This document shows, piece after piece, positions 34,177 through 43,749 of a stretch of 64,000 nt of DNA. The notes below the pieces were generated by a model. The model made no database searches, had not been told where the DNA came from, and was given only the letters and a program-made list of their open reading frames with translations. Made by a program: the position numbers and the translations under genes. The stretch's first letter is position 1; each line of letters begins with the position of its first letter. Origin of the DNA: Allobosea sp. 67-29 (GTDB taxonomy: Bacteria; Pseudomonadota; Alphaproteobacteria; Rhizobiales; Beijerinckiaceae); contig NZ_MKSQ01000005.1 in the NCBI RefSeq assembly GCF_001898115.1, positions 308,129 through 372,128 of the forward strand. Reading direction: 5' to 3'.

Positions 34177-35766
34177 ATGCGTCTACCCCGCCTTGCTGCG
34201 GCTCTCGCCCTGACGGCCGCCACCCTGCTGCCGCTCGCCGCCCGAGCGCAGGCGCAGCCGGCGCCGAACCGTGTGCTGCGGGTCGCGCCGCATGCCGATC
34301 TCAAGACGCTCGACCCGGTCGCGGCCTCGATCGTCATCACCCGCATGCACGGGCTGATGATCTACGAGACGCTCTTCGCCTGGGATTCGAACCTGCAGCC
34401 CAAGCCGCAGATGGTCGAGAGCTTCGAGACCTCGCCCGACAAGCTGACCTGGACCTTCACCCTGCGCCCCGGCCTCAAATTCCATGACGGCCAGCCGGTG
34501 ACGACCAAGGACGTCATCGCCTCGCTCGAGCGCTGGATGAAGCGCGACACCATCGGCGGCAAGCTTGCCGAATATACCGAGGGCATGGAGGCGGTCGACG
34601 CCAAGACCTTCAAGCTCAGGCTGAAGCGCCCGCTGGCGCTGGTGCCCTTCGCGCTCGGCTCGGCGGTCGGCCAGATTCCGGTGATCATGCGCGAGGCGGA
34701 CGCCAGGAGCGATCCGATGAAGCCGGTCACCACGACCATCGGCTCCGGCCCGTTCAAGTTCAATCGCGAGGAATGGCGCAGCGGCTCGAAGGTCGTCTAC
34801 GATCGCAACCCCGACTATGTGCCGCGTTCCGAGCCGGCCGACGGCCTCGCCGGCGGGCGCGTCGTCAAGGTCGACCGCGTCGAATGGCTGATCATGCCCG
34901 ATGCCGCGACCGCCGCGGCCGCGCTCCAGACCGGCGAGATCGACATCTGGGAGCAGCCGAGCCAGGACCTGATCCCGACCATCGCCTCCAATCGCGACAT
35001 CAAGGTCGAGCGCTATTCCAATCTCGCCAACCAGGTGATGCTGCGGCCGAACCATCTCTACCCGCCCTTCGACAACCCGAAGGCGCGGCTGGCGCTGGCC
35101 TATGCCACCGACCAGGCCGATTTCCTCGCCGCCGGCTTCGGCGACGAGGAATGGTGGAAGCGCTGCAACGCCTATTTCGTCTGCGGCAGCCCCAACGGCA
35201 CCGAAATCGGCACGGAAGGCTATGCCAAGCCGGATCTGGAAAAGGCCCGCCAGCTCCTGAAGGAGAGCGGCTACAAGGGCGAGAAGCTGCTGCTGACCAC
35301 CAGCAACGACATCGCGCCGATCGGGCGCATGGCCGAGGTCGCGGCCGCCTCGCTGAAGAAGGTCGGCTTCAATGTCGACGTGCAGTTCGCCGATTGGGGC
35401 GCCGTCACCACCCGCCAGCAGAACAAGGGCCGGCCGGACCAGGGCGGCTGGAACCTCTTCGTCACCTATGCCTCGGGCGCGACCATGCAGTCGCCGCTGA
35501 CCAACATCGGCACCAACATGGCCTGCCAGCGCGCCTGGGCCGGCTGGCCCTGCGACGCCGAGGCCGAGAAGCTGCGCGGCGCCTTCGTCGATGCGCCCGA
35601 CGATGCCAGCCGCAAAATCGCGCTGGAGGCGCTCCACAAGCGGCTGGCCGAGGTGCAGCCCTATCGCGTGCTCGGGCAGTTCGACCAGCCCTATGCCCGC
35701 CGCGCCAATGTCTCCGGCGTGCTGGCGGCGCCGGTCATGCTGTTCTGGAACGTCGAGAAGAAGTGA
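34177..35766 (+). CDS. ABC transporter substrate-binding protein, family 5 (peptide/dipeptide type)
   Basis: A 529-residue periplasmic binding protein of the DppA/OppA class. Signal peptide MRLPRLAAALALTAATLLPL ... ARAQA, then VLRVAPHADLKTLDPVAAS, PKPQMVESFETSPDKLTWTF and FHDGQPVTTKDVIASLERWM. The ATG follows AGGAGG with 7-nt spacing. No permease or ATPase gene is adjacent (the next gene is convergent), so it must use components encoded elsewhere. Association with two hydrolases suggests that they process its cargo. The ligand could also be an opine or glycoside rather than a peptide. Confidence 0.92.
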   Translation: MRLPRLAAALALTAATLLPLAARAQAQPAPNRVLRVAPHADLKTLDPVAASIVITRMHGLMIYETLFAWDSNLQPKPQMVESFETSPDKLTWTFTLRPGLKFHDGQPVTTKDVIASLERWMKRDTIGGKLAEYTEGMEAVDAKTFKLRLKRPLALVPFALGSAVGQIPVIMREADARSDPMKPVTTTIGSGPFKFNREEWRSGSKVVYDRNPDYVPRSEPADGLAGGRVVKVDRVEWLIMPDAATAAAALQTGEIDIWEQPSQDLIPTIASNRDIKVERYSNLANQVMLRPNHLYPPFDNPKARLALAYATDQADFLAAGFGDEEWWKRCNAYFVCGSPNGTEIGTEGYAKPDLEKARQLLKESGYKGEKLLLTTSNDIAPIGRMAEVAAASLKKVGFNVDVQFADWGAVTTRQQNKGRPDQGGWNLFVTYASGATMQSPLTNIGTNMACQRAWAGWPCDAEAEKLRGAFVDAPDDASRKIALEALHKRLAEVQPYRVLGQFDQPYARRANVSGVLAAPVMLFWNVEKK

Positions 35767-35775
35767 GGCGGTCGC

Positions 35776-36678
35776 TCAGGCCGGCGCTGCCGTCGGGATG
35801 AAATGCGGCGTGGCGCGCCAGACGAAGTCCCGGCTCGTGCCCGGCGCGAGCCGGAGCACGCCGGGCTTCTCCGCGAATTCGCCCTGCCAGCCGACCGGGC
35901 TCGCCATGCCGAACCAGGGCTCGATGCAGAGGAAGGGCGCGCCCGTCGGCTTCGACCAGATGCCGAGGTCCTTGTAGCCCTCCCAGCTCACGGTCAGCGC
36001 CCGGATTTCGCGCCCGGCTTCGTCGAGCGCGGCGAAGCGCACAGCCTCGTTGGCGACGTTCGGGATGACGATCGCGTCGCTGGCGAACAGCCCCTCGGCA
36101 AGGTCGAGCTCCCGCCCGGTGAAGGGCAGCGGGATCGCCGGGCCGAGCAATCCGCCGTCGACGCCGAGGCCCGGGCCGGGCTCGGGGTTCGGGAAGCTCA
36201 GCCTGTGCCGCTCCTTCGGCACGCCGGGCGCCAGCGGCCAGAGAAAGGCCGGGTGGGCGCCGACGCCGCAGATCAGCGCGCTGTCGGCGGGGTTGGTGAC
36301 GCGCGTCGTCACCGAGAGGACGCCGTCCGCGAGCTCGTAGATCATCCGCAGCACGAAACGGAAGGGATAGATCGCCAGCGTCGCCTCGCTCTCCCGCAGT
36401 TCCAGCACCGCCCGGCTCGGGCTCCGCTCGACCCAGGCGAACAGGCTGTCGCGGGCGAAGCCGTGCTGGGTCAGGTGGTAAGAGCGCCCGTCATGGACCA
36501 GCATATCCTCGGCGAGGCGGCCGACGATCGGGAAGAGGACCGGCGCATGGCGCGGCCATTCCGGGCCGCCATGCCAGAGCAGGGGGCCGTCCGCGTCGGC
36601 GAAGGCGACGATCTCGCCGCCCTGCGCGCGGATGGTGGCGCGCAGCCGGCCGGAGGCAATCTCGTGGGTGTCGGTCAT
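35776..36678 (-). CDS. Aldose 1-epimerase family protein
   Basis: A 300-residue galactose-mutarotase-fold protein. Conserved segments: GRLRATIRAQGGEIVAFADA, APVLFPIVGRL, YHLTQHGFARDSLFAW with a likely catalytic histidine, VGAHPAFLWPL and FLCIEPWFGMASP. These match the LacX/YihR-like branch of epimerases, some of which act on hexose phosphates. No sugar gene adjoins it. It is convergent with the binding protein gene at 34177 and divergent from the TRAP binding protein gene. Confidence 0.88.
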   Translation of the reverse strand: MTDTHEIASGRLRATIRAQGGEIVAFADADGPLLWHGGPEWPRHAPVLFPIVGRLAEDMLVHDGRSYHLTQHGFARDSLFAWVERSPSRAVLELRESEATLAIYPFRFVLRMIYELADGVLSVTTRVTNPADSALICGVGAHPAFLWPLAPGVPKERHRLSFPNPEPGPGLGVDGGLLGPAIPLPFTGRELDLAEGLFASDAIVIPNVANEAVRFAALDEAGREIRALTVSWEGYKDLGIWSKPTGAPFLCIEPWFGMASPVGWQGEFAEKPGVLRLAPGTSRDFVWRATPHFIPTAAPA

Positions 36679-36825
36679 GGCGTCCCTCCGCGGCGGCTCG
36701 TGGCTCGTGGATAAGGCAATCGCCCGCCGCTGGGAATCCGCGCCGGCGCCGCGCGAGGCCCTGCCTTGCCGCCAGGCCGCTTGCGGAACGCCGCCGGTTC
36801 GGGCGATCTGGCGTCAGGAGGATCG

Positions 36826-37821
36826 ATGAAGCCGCTGACCACACCGACGCGCCGCGCCGTCGCCGCCGGCCTCGTCGCCGCGCCTGCCCTGCTGCGCGGC
36901 GCTGCCTGGGCGGCCGGCAGGCCCGTCACGGTCGCCTCGCTGCTTGGAGAGGACAAGCCGGAGACGAGGATCTGGCGGCATATCGCCGAAACCCTGTCGC
37001 GGACGGCCCCCGGTCGCTTCGATCTGCGCATCGTCCCCAATGCGGCTCTGGGCGGTGAGAAGGAGGTGGCGGAGGGCCTGCGGCTCGGCTCGATCCAGGC
37101 CTCGCTGTCGACCATCTCGGCGCTCTCCGGCTGGGTGCCGCAGGGCCAGATCCTCGACTTGCCCTTCCTCTTCCGCGACCGCGATCATTTGAGGCGCGTG
37201 CTCGCCGGCCCGCTCGGAACGGAGCTGAAGGCGCAATATGAGGCGCAGGGCTTCGTCGTGCTCGGCTTCGTCAACTACGGCGCCCGCCACCTGCTCGCCA
37301 AGGAGCCGCTGACCACCCCCGCCTCGGTCCGGGGCAAGCGCATCCGCGTGATCCAGAGCCCGCTCCACACCGCGCTGTGGTCCGGCTTCGGCGCCTATCC
37401 GACGCCGCTGCCGATCCCGGAAGTCTACAACGCGCTCAGGACCGGCGTCGTCGACTGCATGGACCTGACCAAGTCGGCTTATGCCGGCTTCCGGCTCTAT
37501 GAGGTCGTGCCCTGCCTGATCGAGACCGGCCATATCTGGGCCAGCGGCGTGGTCATGGTCGCCGCGCCGTTCTGGAAGGCGCTGGCGCCGCAGGACCGCG
37601 ACGCGCTTGCCGCCGCCGCGAGCGAGGGCGCCGCCCATTTCGACGCGCTGATGCAGGCCGATGAGGGGGCCTCGATGGCACAGGCCGCCGCCGGGGGCGG
37701 CAAGGTCTTCGAGCCGGAGGACCGTGCCGGCTGGCAGGAGGGAGCCCGCAAGGTCTGGGCGGCCTTCGCCCCGAATCTCGGCGGCATGGAACGTATCGAG
37801 ACGATCGCCAGCAGCGCCTGA
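36826..37821 (+). CDS. TRAP transporter substrate-binding protein DctP
   Basis: A 331-residue periplasmic binding protein of the TRAP DctP family. The N-terminus holds TRRAVAAGLVAAPALLRGAAWA, a TAT-like signal (paired arginine). Then NAALGGEKEVAEGLRLGSIQ, DLPFLFRDRDHLRRVLAGPL, GKRIRVIQSPLHTALWSGFG (conserved arginine that binds the carboxylate), and EVYNALRTGVVDCMD. The ATG follows AGGAGG. No DctQ/DctM genes adjoin; the fused permease at 21853-23739 is the nearest candidate partner. It is followed after 11 nt by a VOC gene. Confidence 0.92.
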   Translation: MKPLTTPTRRAVAAGLVAAPALLRGAAWAAGRPVTVASLLGEDKPETRIWRHIAETLSRTAPGRFDLRIVPNAALGGEKEVAEGLRLGSIQASLSTISALSGWVPQGQILDLPFLFRDRDHLRRVLAGPLGTELKAQYEAQGFVVLGFVNYGARHLLAKEPLTTPASVRGKRIRVIQSPLHTALWSGFGAYPTPLPIPEVYNALRTGVVDCMDLTKSAYAGFRLYEVVPCLIETGHIWASGVVMVAAPFWKALAPQDRDALAAAASEGAAHFDALMQADEGASMAQAAAGGGKVFEPEDRAGWQEGARKVWAAFAPNLGGMERIETIASSA

Positions 37822-37832
37822 ACGGAGCGAGC

Positions 37833-38615
37833 ATGCCCTTCACCATCGACCATATCGTCATCGCCGTCGCCGACCTCGAAGCCGCCGCGCGCGACTACGA
37901 GGCGCTCGGCTTCACCGTCCTGCCCGGCGGCGAGCATCCGCGCGGCTCACGCAACGTGCTCGTGGTTCTGGCCGATGGCGCCTATCTCGAGATCATCGCT
38001 TTCCCCAAGCCGGTTCCGGGCTTTCGCTGGTGGGAGGTGTTCCAGGCGGCCGGTCCGGGTTTCGTCGACTATGCCCTCCTGCCCGAGGTCTTCGAAGCGG
38101 ATGTCGCCCGCCAGCGCGACGCCGGCATCGCGCTCGAAGGTCCGATCGACGGCGGCCGGCTCCAGCCCGACGGCAGCCGCATCGCCTGGCGCTCGGCGCG
38201 CCCGGTCGAGCCCGATATTCCCTTTCTCGTCGCGGACGTCACGCCGCGCCACCTGCGCGTGCCGGAAGGTGCGCCGCGGATCCATCGCAATGGCGTCACG
38301 GGAATCGCCGCCGTCACCGTCGCGGTGAAGGATCTCGCCGCCTCCACGGCGCGCTACCGGGCCTTGCTCGGGCAGGAGCCCGTCGCCGCCGGCACCGTCC
38401 CGGGCCTTGGCTTCGGCCTCGTCCAGTTCCGCATCGGCGAGCAGGTACTGTCGATCGTCGCTGCGCGGGAGGAGGGAGCCGGCCCGGCGCACGCCCTCGC
38501 GGCGCGGGGGCAAGGCATCTGCGCGCTGTCCTTCTTCGGGTCCGCCGACGCCGTCCTTGAACCCCGCCTGAGCCACGGTGCGCCGCTCGAAATCGTCGGG
38601 CCGCTGCGGTCATGA
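37833..38615 (+). CDS. VOC (glyoxalase-like) family protein, two-module
   Basis: A 260-residue vicinal-oxygen-chelate protein with two beta-alpha-beta-beta-beta modules: residues 1-110 (IDHIVIAVADLEAAARDYEA, AYLEIIAFPKP) and about 150-260 (GVTGIAAVTVAVKDLAASTA, FGLVQFRIGEQVLSIVA). The H near the start and the E in YLEIIAF are candidate metal ligands of the first module. The substrate is unknown. It probably shares an operon with the TRAP binding protein 11 nt upstream, so it may act on the imported organic acid. Confidence 0.85.
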   Translation: MPFTIDHIVIAVADLEAAARDYEALGFTVLPGGEHPRGSRNVLVVLADGAYLEIIAFPKPVPGFRWWEVFQAAGPGFVDYALLPEVFEADVARQRDAGIALEGPIDGGRLQPDGSRIAWRSARPVEPDIPFLVADVTPRHLRVPEGAPRIHRNGVTGIAAVTVAVKDLAASTARYRALLGQEPVAAGTVPGLGFGLVQFRIGEQVLSIVAAREEGAGPAHALAARGQGICALSFFGSADAVLEPRLSHGAPLEIVGPLRS

Positions 38616-38646
38616 TCCGGTCACGCGCATCGGCGACAAGGGTCCG

Positions 38647-38674
38647 TTTACATTCGAATCATTCCATTTAACTA
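38647..38674 (+). promoter_or_regulatory. Candidate promoter in an AT-rich island
   Basis: TTTACA (38647-38652), a 16-bp spacer and TAACTA (38669-38674) lie in a conspicuously AT-rich stretch (38645-38690). It would serve the small gene at 38755, leaving a leader of about 75 nt. Confidence 0.35.
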
Positions 38675-38754
38675 ATAAAAACAACGGCTTGCGCCTGTCT
38701 TCCGGCGCGCCTATCTCTCTTTCGGCCAGTGAATCAGCCGACGGAGAAACCGGA

Positions 38755-39039
38755 ATGGGTGAGGTCAGCGAGGTCGATGTCGCGGCCGTGATCGGGCGGA
38801 CCGACGAACTCGTCATCCGCGAGATCGTCCGCACCGGAGCGAGCCGGTCCGAACTGCGTCGGGCTCTGGCGCTGGCCAAGGGACCGGACGACCTCGTCGA
38901 TCCCGCGGCGCTGCCGCCGCGCATGCGGCGGCTCGTCGACCTGCTCGCCATCACATTGCCCGAGCAGGGTCCGAGGCCCTTGCAAGGGCCGCAGCACCGT
39001 CTTCCGGGCGCCATGAAGGACATCCATCGTGCCGCGTGA
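38755..39039 (+). CDS. Small hypothetical protein
   Basis: A 94-residue soluble protein beginning MGEVSEVDVAAVIGRTDELV. A helical segment IREIVRTGASRSELRRALAL resembles small Rhizobiales proteins of unknown function that contain a TGAs-x-E-L helix. It is followed by DDLVDPAALPPRMRRLVDLL. The ATG at 38755 has CGGAGAAACC upstream; the frame is open further 5' into the VOC gene, but that part has no clear start signal. It has its own AT-rich promoter region. I cannot assign a function. Confidence 0.55.
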   Translation: MGEVSEVDVAAVIGRTDELVIREIVRTGASRSELRRALALAKGPDDLVDPAALPPRMRRLVDLLAITLPEQGPRPLQGPQHRLPGAMKDIHRAA

Positions 39040-39177
39040 TCGCAGCTTGGCGGGGCCGGAACCGGGGCGGTGCTCCTGACGGCCTGTGGCCGGGTGTCGG
39101 GCCATGCTCCGCTGCCGGCCTTGTCCGGGCGCGGGCAGGCGCCGAAAGCGATCGGCAGTTCTGTGAGGAGGTGGCGG

Positions 39178-39267
39178 ATGCTGATTCCCGTGCTGGGCCA
39201 CGTCATGGCGACCGGCGCGCGCGCCTCGCGGCGGTTCTGGAGGCGCTTCAGGCGCCGCTGGCGCTGA
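39178..39267 (+). CDS. Putative 29-residue Arg/Trp-rich micropeptide
   Basis: A 29-codon ORF has GAGGAGG (39166-39172) with 5-nt spacing before its ATG, the best ribosome binding site in this 320-nt gap. The product begins MLIPVLGHVMATGARAS and ends RRFWRRFRRRWR, an amphipathic cationic tail like those of membrane-active or nucleic-acid-binding peptides. The last codons and the stop lie inside a strong RNA hairpin (39242-39273). It may be a leader peptide or a small membrane protein, or chance; there is no homology evidence. Confidence 0.35.
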   Translation: MLIPVLGHVMATGARASRRFWRRFRRRWR

Positions 39268-39273
39268 AGCGCC
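39242..39273 (+). other. Strong stem-loop over the micropeptide stop codon
   Basis: GGCGCTTCA (39242-39250) pairs perfectly with TGAAGCGCC (39265-39273). Inside it GCGCC pairs with GGCGC around a 3-nt loop, with one bulged G. There is no T tract, so it is not a typical intrinsic terminator. The rest of the gap 39040-39361 shows nothing else. Confidence 0.6.
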
Positions 39274-39361
39274 GAGCCCGCCGGCAGCGGCGGCGCGTCG
39301 CGTCCGGGTCTCGCATTCCCGGCGCGGGTCATGCTAAGCGGCGGCGAAGCTTTGGAGCGGC

Positions 39362-40123
39362 ATGCGAACCATCCTCATCATCGGCATCGGGGCCGGCAGT
39401 CCCGACCATATGACGGTCGAGGCGATCGAGGCGCTGAACCGCGCCGATATCCTGTTCATCCCCGACAAGGGCGAGGAGAAGGCCGCGCTTCGGGCCCTGC
39501 GCGAGGCGATCTGCGCCCGCTTCATCCGCAATCCCGGCTACCGCACCGTGCCCGTGGAAATCCCGCGCCGCGCCGAGGCGGGCAGCGACTATCACGGTGT
39601 CGTCGACGATTGGCACGAGCGCATTGCCGGCCGCTACCGGGCCCTGTTCGACACCGAATTGCAGCACGGGCAGACCGGTGCGCTGCTCGTCTGGGGCGAC
39701 CCCGCGCTCTACGACAGCACGCTCAGGATCGTGGAGCGCGTCGCCGCTTCCGGTCTCGCCCTCGACTGGCGGGTCTATCCCGGCATCAGCAGCGTGCAGG
39801 TCCTCGCCGCGCGCCATCGCATCCCGCTGAACCGGATCGGCGCCCCCGTCCTGCTCACGACCGGGCGACGGCTCGCGCTCGGATTCCCGCCCGATCAGGA
39901 CAGCGTCGTGGTGATGCTCGACGGGGAGCAGGCCTTCGCCAAGCTCGATCCGGCCGGGTTGGAGATCTTCTGGGGCGCCTATCTCGGCATGCCCGAGGAG
40001 ATCCTGCTTGCCGGCCCGCTGGCGGAGATCGCTCCGCGGATCGCCGAGGTCAGGGCCGCGGCCCGCACTCGGCATGGCTGGATCATGGACACCTATCTGC
40101 TGCGGCGCCGATCCGCGGCTTGA
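39362..40123 (+). CDS. cobF: Precorrin-6A synthase (deacetylating) CobF
   Basis: Aerobic-pathway C1 methyltransferase (253 residues) that converts precorrin-5 to precorrin-6A with loss of acetate. Tetrapyrrole methylase signature [20 protein letters not shown], then [20 protein letters not shown] (CobF-specific), [20 protein letters not shown] and [24 protein letters not shown] lies 4 nt before the ATG. It stands apart from the cob cluster (51.6-64 kb) and on the other strand, next to dapD. Together with CobG and CobN it shows the oxygen-dependent route. Confidence 0.94.
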   Translation: MRTILIIGIGAGSPDHMTVEAIEALNRADILFIPDKGEEKAALRALREAICARFIRNPGYRTVPVEIPRRAEAGSDYHGVVDDWHERIAGRYRALFDTELQHGQTGALLVWGDPALYDSTLRIVERVAASGLALDWRVYPGISSVQVLAARHRIPLNRIGAPVLLTTGRRLALGFPPDQDSVVVMLDGEQAFAKLDPAGLEIFWGAYLGMPEEILLAGPLAEIAPRIAEVRAAARTRHGWIMDTYLLRRRSAA

Positions 40124-40181
40124 CGCCGGGCGCCGCATCCGCCATCGCTCGCGCCGTCTGTCCAGCGCCGGAGCCGTGCTC

Positions 40182-41024
<843 letters not shown>

Positions 41025-41029
41025 GCGCC

Positions 41030-41053
41030 GGAGCCGCCATATCCGGCGGCTCC
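41030..41053. terminator. Hairpin after dapD
   Basis: GGAGCCGCC (41030-41038) pairs perfectly with GGCGGCTCC (41045-41053) around ATATCC. No T tract follows, so termination strength is uncertain. It lies between convergent dapD and the DUF1269 gene. Confidence 0.5.
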
Positions 41054-41096
41054 GAGATCGAAGCCTTGCTTCGCCGGAAAGGGACGCAGCGCGACT

Positions 41097-41651
41097 TCAG
41101 CCGACCGGCGAGGGCGCGCCGGAGCCCTGCGCCGCCGGCGGAGCGTCCGTGGCGGGAGCCGCGGCGTGGGCGTCGGCCAGCGCATCGCGCAGCTTCTGCT
41201 CCTGCGACCGGTCGAGCGAGGTCTTGAGCACGGTGCCGCCGGTGCCGCGCAGGGCCTCCAGCACCTTGTCGCCGGTCATCTTCTTGACCAGCACGAACAG
41301 CGCGGCGTTGCCCGGCTGCAGGCTGCCGGCGAGGTCCTTCATGAAGGCGTCGTCGACGCCGTAATCGGTGAGCGCGCCGCCGAGCGCGCCGGAAGCGGCC
41401 CCGAGCGCCGCTCCGAAGATCGGCATCAGGAAGATCGCGCCGATCAGCAGCCCCCAGAACGAGCCCGAGACCGCGCCGAGGGCGGTGGTGTTGAGCAGCT
41501 GGTTGAGCTTCACCTTGCCGCCTTCGTGCATGACGGCGATGGCGGCGTCGCCGATCTCGATCAGGTATTCCTTCTGCAGCCCGAGGAGCTTCTGGCGCAT
41601 CTCCTCGGCGCGGGCCTCGGTCGGATAGACGATGACGACGAGATCGGACAT
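41097..41651 (-). CDS. DUF1269 domain-containing protein
   Basis: A 184-residue protein. An N-terminal alpha/beta part (MSDLVVIVYPTEARAEEMRQ, KEYLIEIGDAAIAVMHEGGK) is followed by a glycine-rich hydrophobic hairpin GSFWGLLIGAIFLMPIFGAA LGAASGALGG (about residues 62-92). A further domain AGSLQPGNAALFVLVKKMTG and an Ala/Pro-rich tail end it. This is the arrangement of DUF1269 proteins, membrane-associated and often stress-related, of unknown function. It appears monocistronic. Confidence 0.88.
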   Translation of the reverse strand: MSDLVVIVYPTEARAEEMRQKLLGLQKEYLIEIGDAAIAVMHEGGKVKLNQLLNTTALGAVSGSFWGLLIGAIFLMPIFGAALGAASGALGGALTDYGVDDAFMKDLAGSLQPGNAALFVLVKKMTGDKVLEALRGTGGTVLKTSLDRSQEQKLRDALADAHAAAPATDAPPAAQGSGAPSPVG

Positions 41652-41739
41652 GGCGCGACTCCTGCTGCGGAAGCGGGCGAAGCCTGCACGGAAGAGATGA
41701 CAGGCAGATGGAAACGCGGGCCCGGCTGCGCCGGTTCCC

Positions 41740-43233
41740 TCATTCCAGGGCTGCGGCCTTGGCGGCCTCTGCCGCCCCGCCGCGCAGCGGCAGCTCCTTC
41801 ATCAGCCCGAGCGAGAGCAGCGCCAGCGCGAAGCCGAAGGCGGCGGCGCCGAAGACGTAGCGGAACAGCATCACCATGGTCTCGCGATCGACCGTCCCGA
41901 GCTTCAGCGCCTCGGGCGAGAGCTGGCCCGTCTCGCCGCCGACGCCGCCGAGCACGATCGCACCGAAGACCGCGACGATGAGCGCGCCGCCGATCTGGCG
42001 GAAGAAGTTGGCCACCGCGGTCGCCGTGCCGAGCTGATGCGGCCGGACCGCATTCTGGATCGAGACGGTGGCGACCGGCAGCAACGTGCCGAGGCCGACG
42101 CTGACGACGGCCAGGATCACGCAGAACGGGGCGAGCGGAATCCGGCCGGAGAACACGGCCAGCACCGCGGCGCCGGCGCAGGCGACCATGAGCCCGACCA
42201 TCGGGACGCGCTTGTAATGGGTGAGCTTCGTCATCGCGCGCCCGGAGCTGGTGGCGCCGATCACCGTTCCGCAGGTCAGCGGCAGCAGCCCGAGGCCGGA
42301 ATGCGTCGCGCTCAGCCCCATCACCGTCTCGAAATAGAGCGGCAGATAGATGGTCAGGCCGATGAAGGCGCCCATGGCGAGGCCGGCGGCCACGGTGCCG
42401 AACCGCACGACCTGGTTGTTCATGACGTCGAGCGGGATCAGCGGCTCGGCCGCGACGCGCTGGCGCCAGGCGAAGAGCGACCATAGCACCAGCGTCGCGC
42501 CCACCAGCCCGGCGATCGGCAGCGACCGCCAGGGATAGGCAGTGCCGCCCCAGGAGAGGGCGAGCAGCAGCGAGAGCGTGCCCGCCGTCATCAGCAGCGC
42601 GCCGAGCACGTCGAGCTTGTGCGGGCGCTCGTGGCGCGGCAGCCGCTTGAGCGCCGCGCTCGACATCCAGTAGGCGCCGATGCCGAGCGGCAGGTTGATC
42701 CAGAAGATCACCGACCAGTGCAGCTTCTCGGCGAGCACGCCGCCGAGGACGGGCCCGATCAGCGACGAGGACAGGAAGACGCTGGCGAAATAGACCTGAT
42801 AGCGGCCCCGCTCCTTCGGCGGCACCATGTCGGCGACGATGGTCTGCGCCAGCGCGATCAGGCCGCCGCCGCCGAGGCCCTGGACGAACCGCGCGAGGAT
42901 CAGCGCCCACAGATTCGGCGCCAGCGCGCAGGCCAGCGAGCCGACCATGAAGACGACGATGCCCGAGAGCAGCACCACGCGCCGCCCGTGGATGTCGGCC
43001 AGCTTGCCGTAGAGCGGCGTGACGGCCGTCGAGGCGAGCAGATAGGTCGTGACGATCCAGGGCAGGTGGGCGACGTCGCCGAGATCGGTCCCGATGGTCG
43101 GCAGGGCGGTTGCCACGATGGTCTGGTCGAGCGCGGCCAGGAACATCGCGACCATCACACCGATCAGGATCGAGCGGATGTCGGCATGCGTCAGCGGCGC
43201 GGCATGCGCCTGGGTTTCGACCCGCTTGTCCAT
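41740..43233 (-). CDS. MFS multidrug efflux transporter, DHA2 (EmrB/QacA) family
   Basis: A 497-residue 14-helix drug:proton antiporter. Motifs: MVAMFLAALDQTIVATALPT (helix 1 motif D1), TAVTPLYGKLADIHGRRVVL (motif A), ARFVQGLGGGGLIALAQTIV and GPVLGGVLAEKLHWSVIFWI NLP (motif C). The ATG at 43233 begins MDKRVETQAHAAPLTHADIR; an in-frame TTG at 43248 is rejected. No membrane-fusion partner (EmrA) or regulator adjoins it, suggesting single-component export. The substrate is unknown. Confidence 0.93.
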   Translation of the reverse strand: MDKRVETQAHAAPLTHADIRSILIGVMVAMFLAALDQTIVATALPTIGTDLGDVAHLPWIVTTYLLASTAVTPLYGKLADIHGRRVVLLSGIVVFMVGSLACALAPNLWALILARFVQGLGGGGLIALAQTIVADMVPPKERGRYQVYFASVFLSSSLIGPVLGGVLAEKLHWSVIFWINLPLGIGAYWMSSAALKRLPRHERPHKLDVLGALLMTAGTLSLLLALSWGGTAYPWRSLPIAGLVGATLVLWSLFAWRQRVAAEPLIPLDVMNNQVVRFGTVAAGLAMGAFIGLTIYLPLYFETVMGLSATHSGLGLLPLTCGTVIGATSSGRAMTKLTHYKRVPMVGLMVACAGAAVLAVFSGRIPLAPFCVILAVVSVGLGTLLPVATVSIQNAVRPHQLGTATAVANFFRQIGGALIVAVFGAIVLGGVGGETGQLSPEALKLGTVDRETMVMLFRYVFGAAAFGFALALLSLGLMKELPLRGGAAEAAKAAALE

Positions 43234-43344
43234 GGAGCCTGCAGTCAAACTTGCGTCAGGGGAATGGCTGCAGGTTAAATCCGCCGCGCGCCATGCGCTA
43301 TGGGCGGGGCGTCGGGTCGGCTCTGCGATGGAGACGGATCGGCG

Positions 43345-43749
43345 TCAGCCCGCCACCGCCGCCGGGTCCATCCACATCACTTCCCAGACGTGCCCGTCGA
43401 GGTCGCGGAAGCCGTGGCCATACATGAAACCGTGGTCCTGCGGGTCGTTATAGGTCGAGCCGCCGGCGGCGAGCGCCGCCTTCACGATCGCGTCAACCGC
43501 CTCGCGGCTCTCGCGCGACAGGCAGGTCAGCACCTCGACGCTCCGCTCGGTGTCGGCGATCGGCTTGGGCGAGAAGCTCGCGAACTTCTCATGCGTCAGC
43601 AGCATCGCGAAGATCGTGTCGCTGATCACCATGCAGGCTGCGGTCTCGTCGGTGAACTGCGGGTTGAAGGAAAAGCCGAGCGCTTCGAAGAAGGCCATCG
43701 AGGCGGGCAGGTCCTTCACGGGCAGGTTGAGGAAGATCATCTGGGCCAT
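43345..43749 (-). CDS. VOC family protein (glyoxalase/extradiol fold)
   Basis: A 134-residue single-domain protein: MIFLNLPVKDLPASMAFFEA, LGFSFNPQFTDETAACMVIS, then a PhnB-like end GFMYGHGFRDLDGHVWEVMW. Several metal-ligand positions of the fold look replaced, so enzymatic activity is uncertain. Proteins of this type are often encoded beside ArsR or SRPBCC genes; neither is adjacent here. A perfect 12-bp palindrome lies about 140 nt upstream (43891-43902). Confidence 0.88.
   Translation of the reverse strand: MAQMIFLNLPVKDLPASMAFFEALGFSFNPQFTDETAACMVISDTIFAMLLTHEKFASFSPKPIADTERSVEVLTCLSRESREAVDAIVKAALAAGGSTYNDPQDHGFMYGHGFRDLDGHVWEVMWMDPAAVAG

Noticed and set aside
39040..39361. Cobalamin riboswitch upstream of cobF
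   Set aside because: No B12-box-like GCCACTG or paired conserved segments; the only structure is the simple hairpin at 39242-39273.
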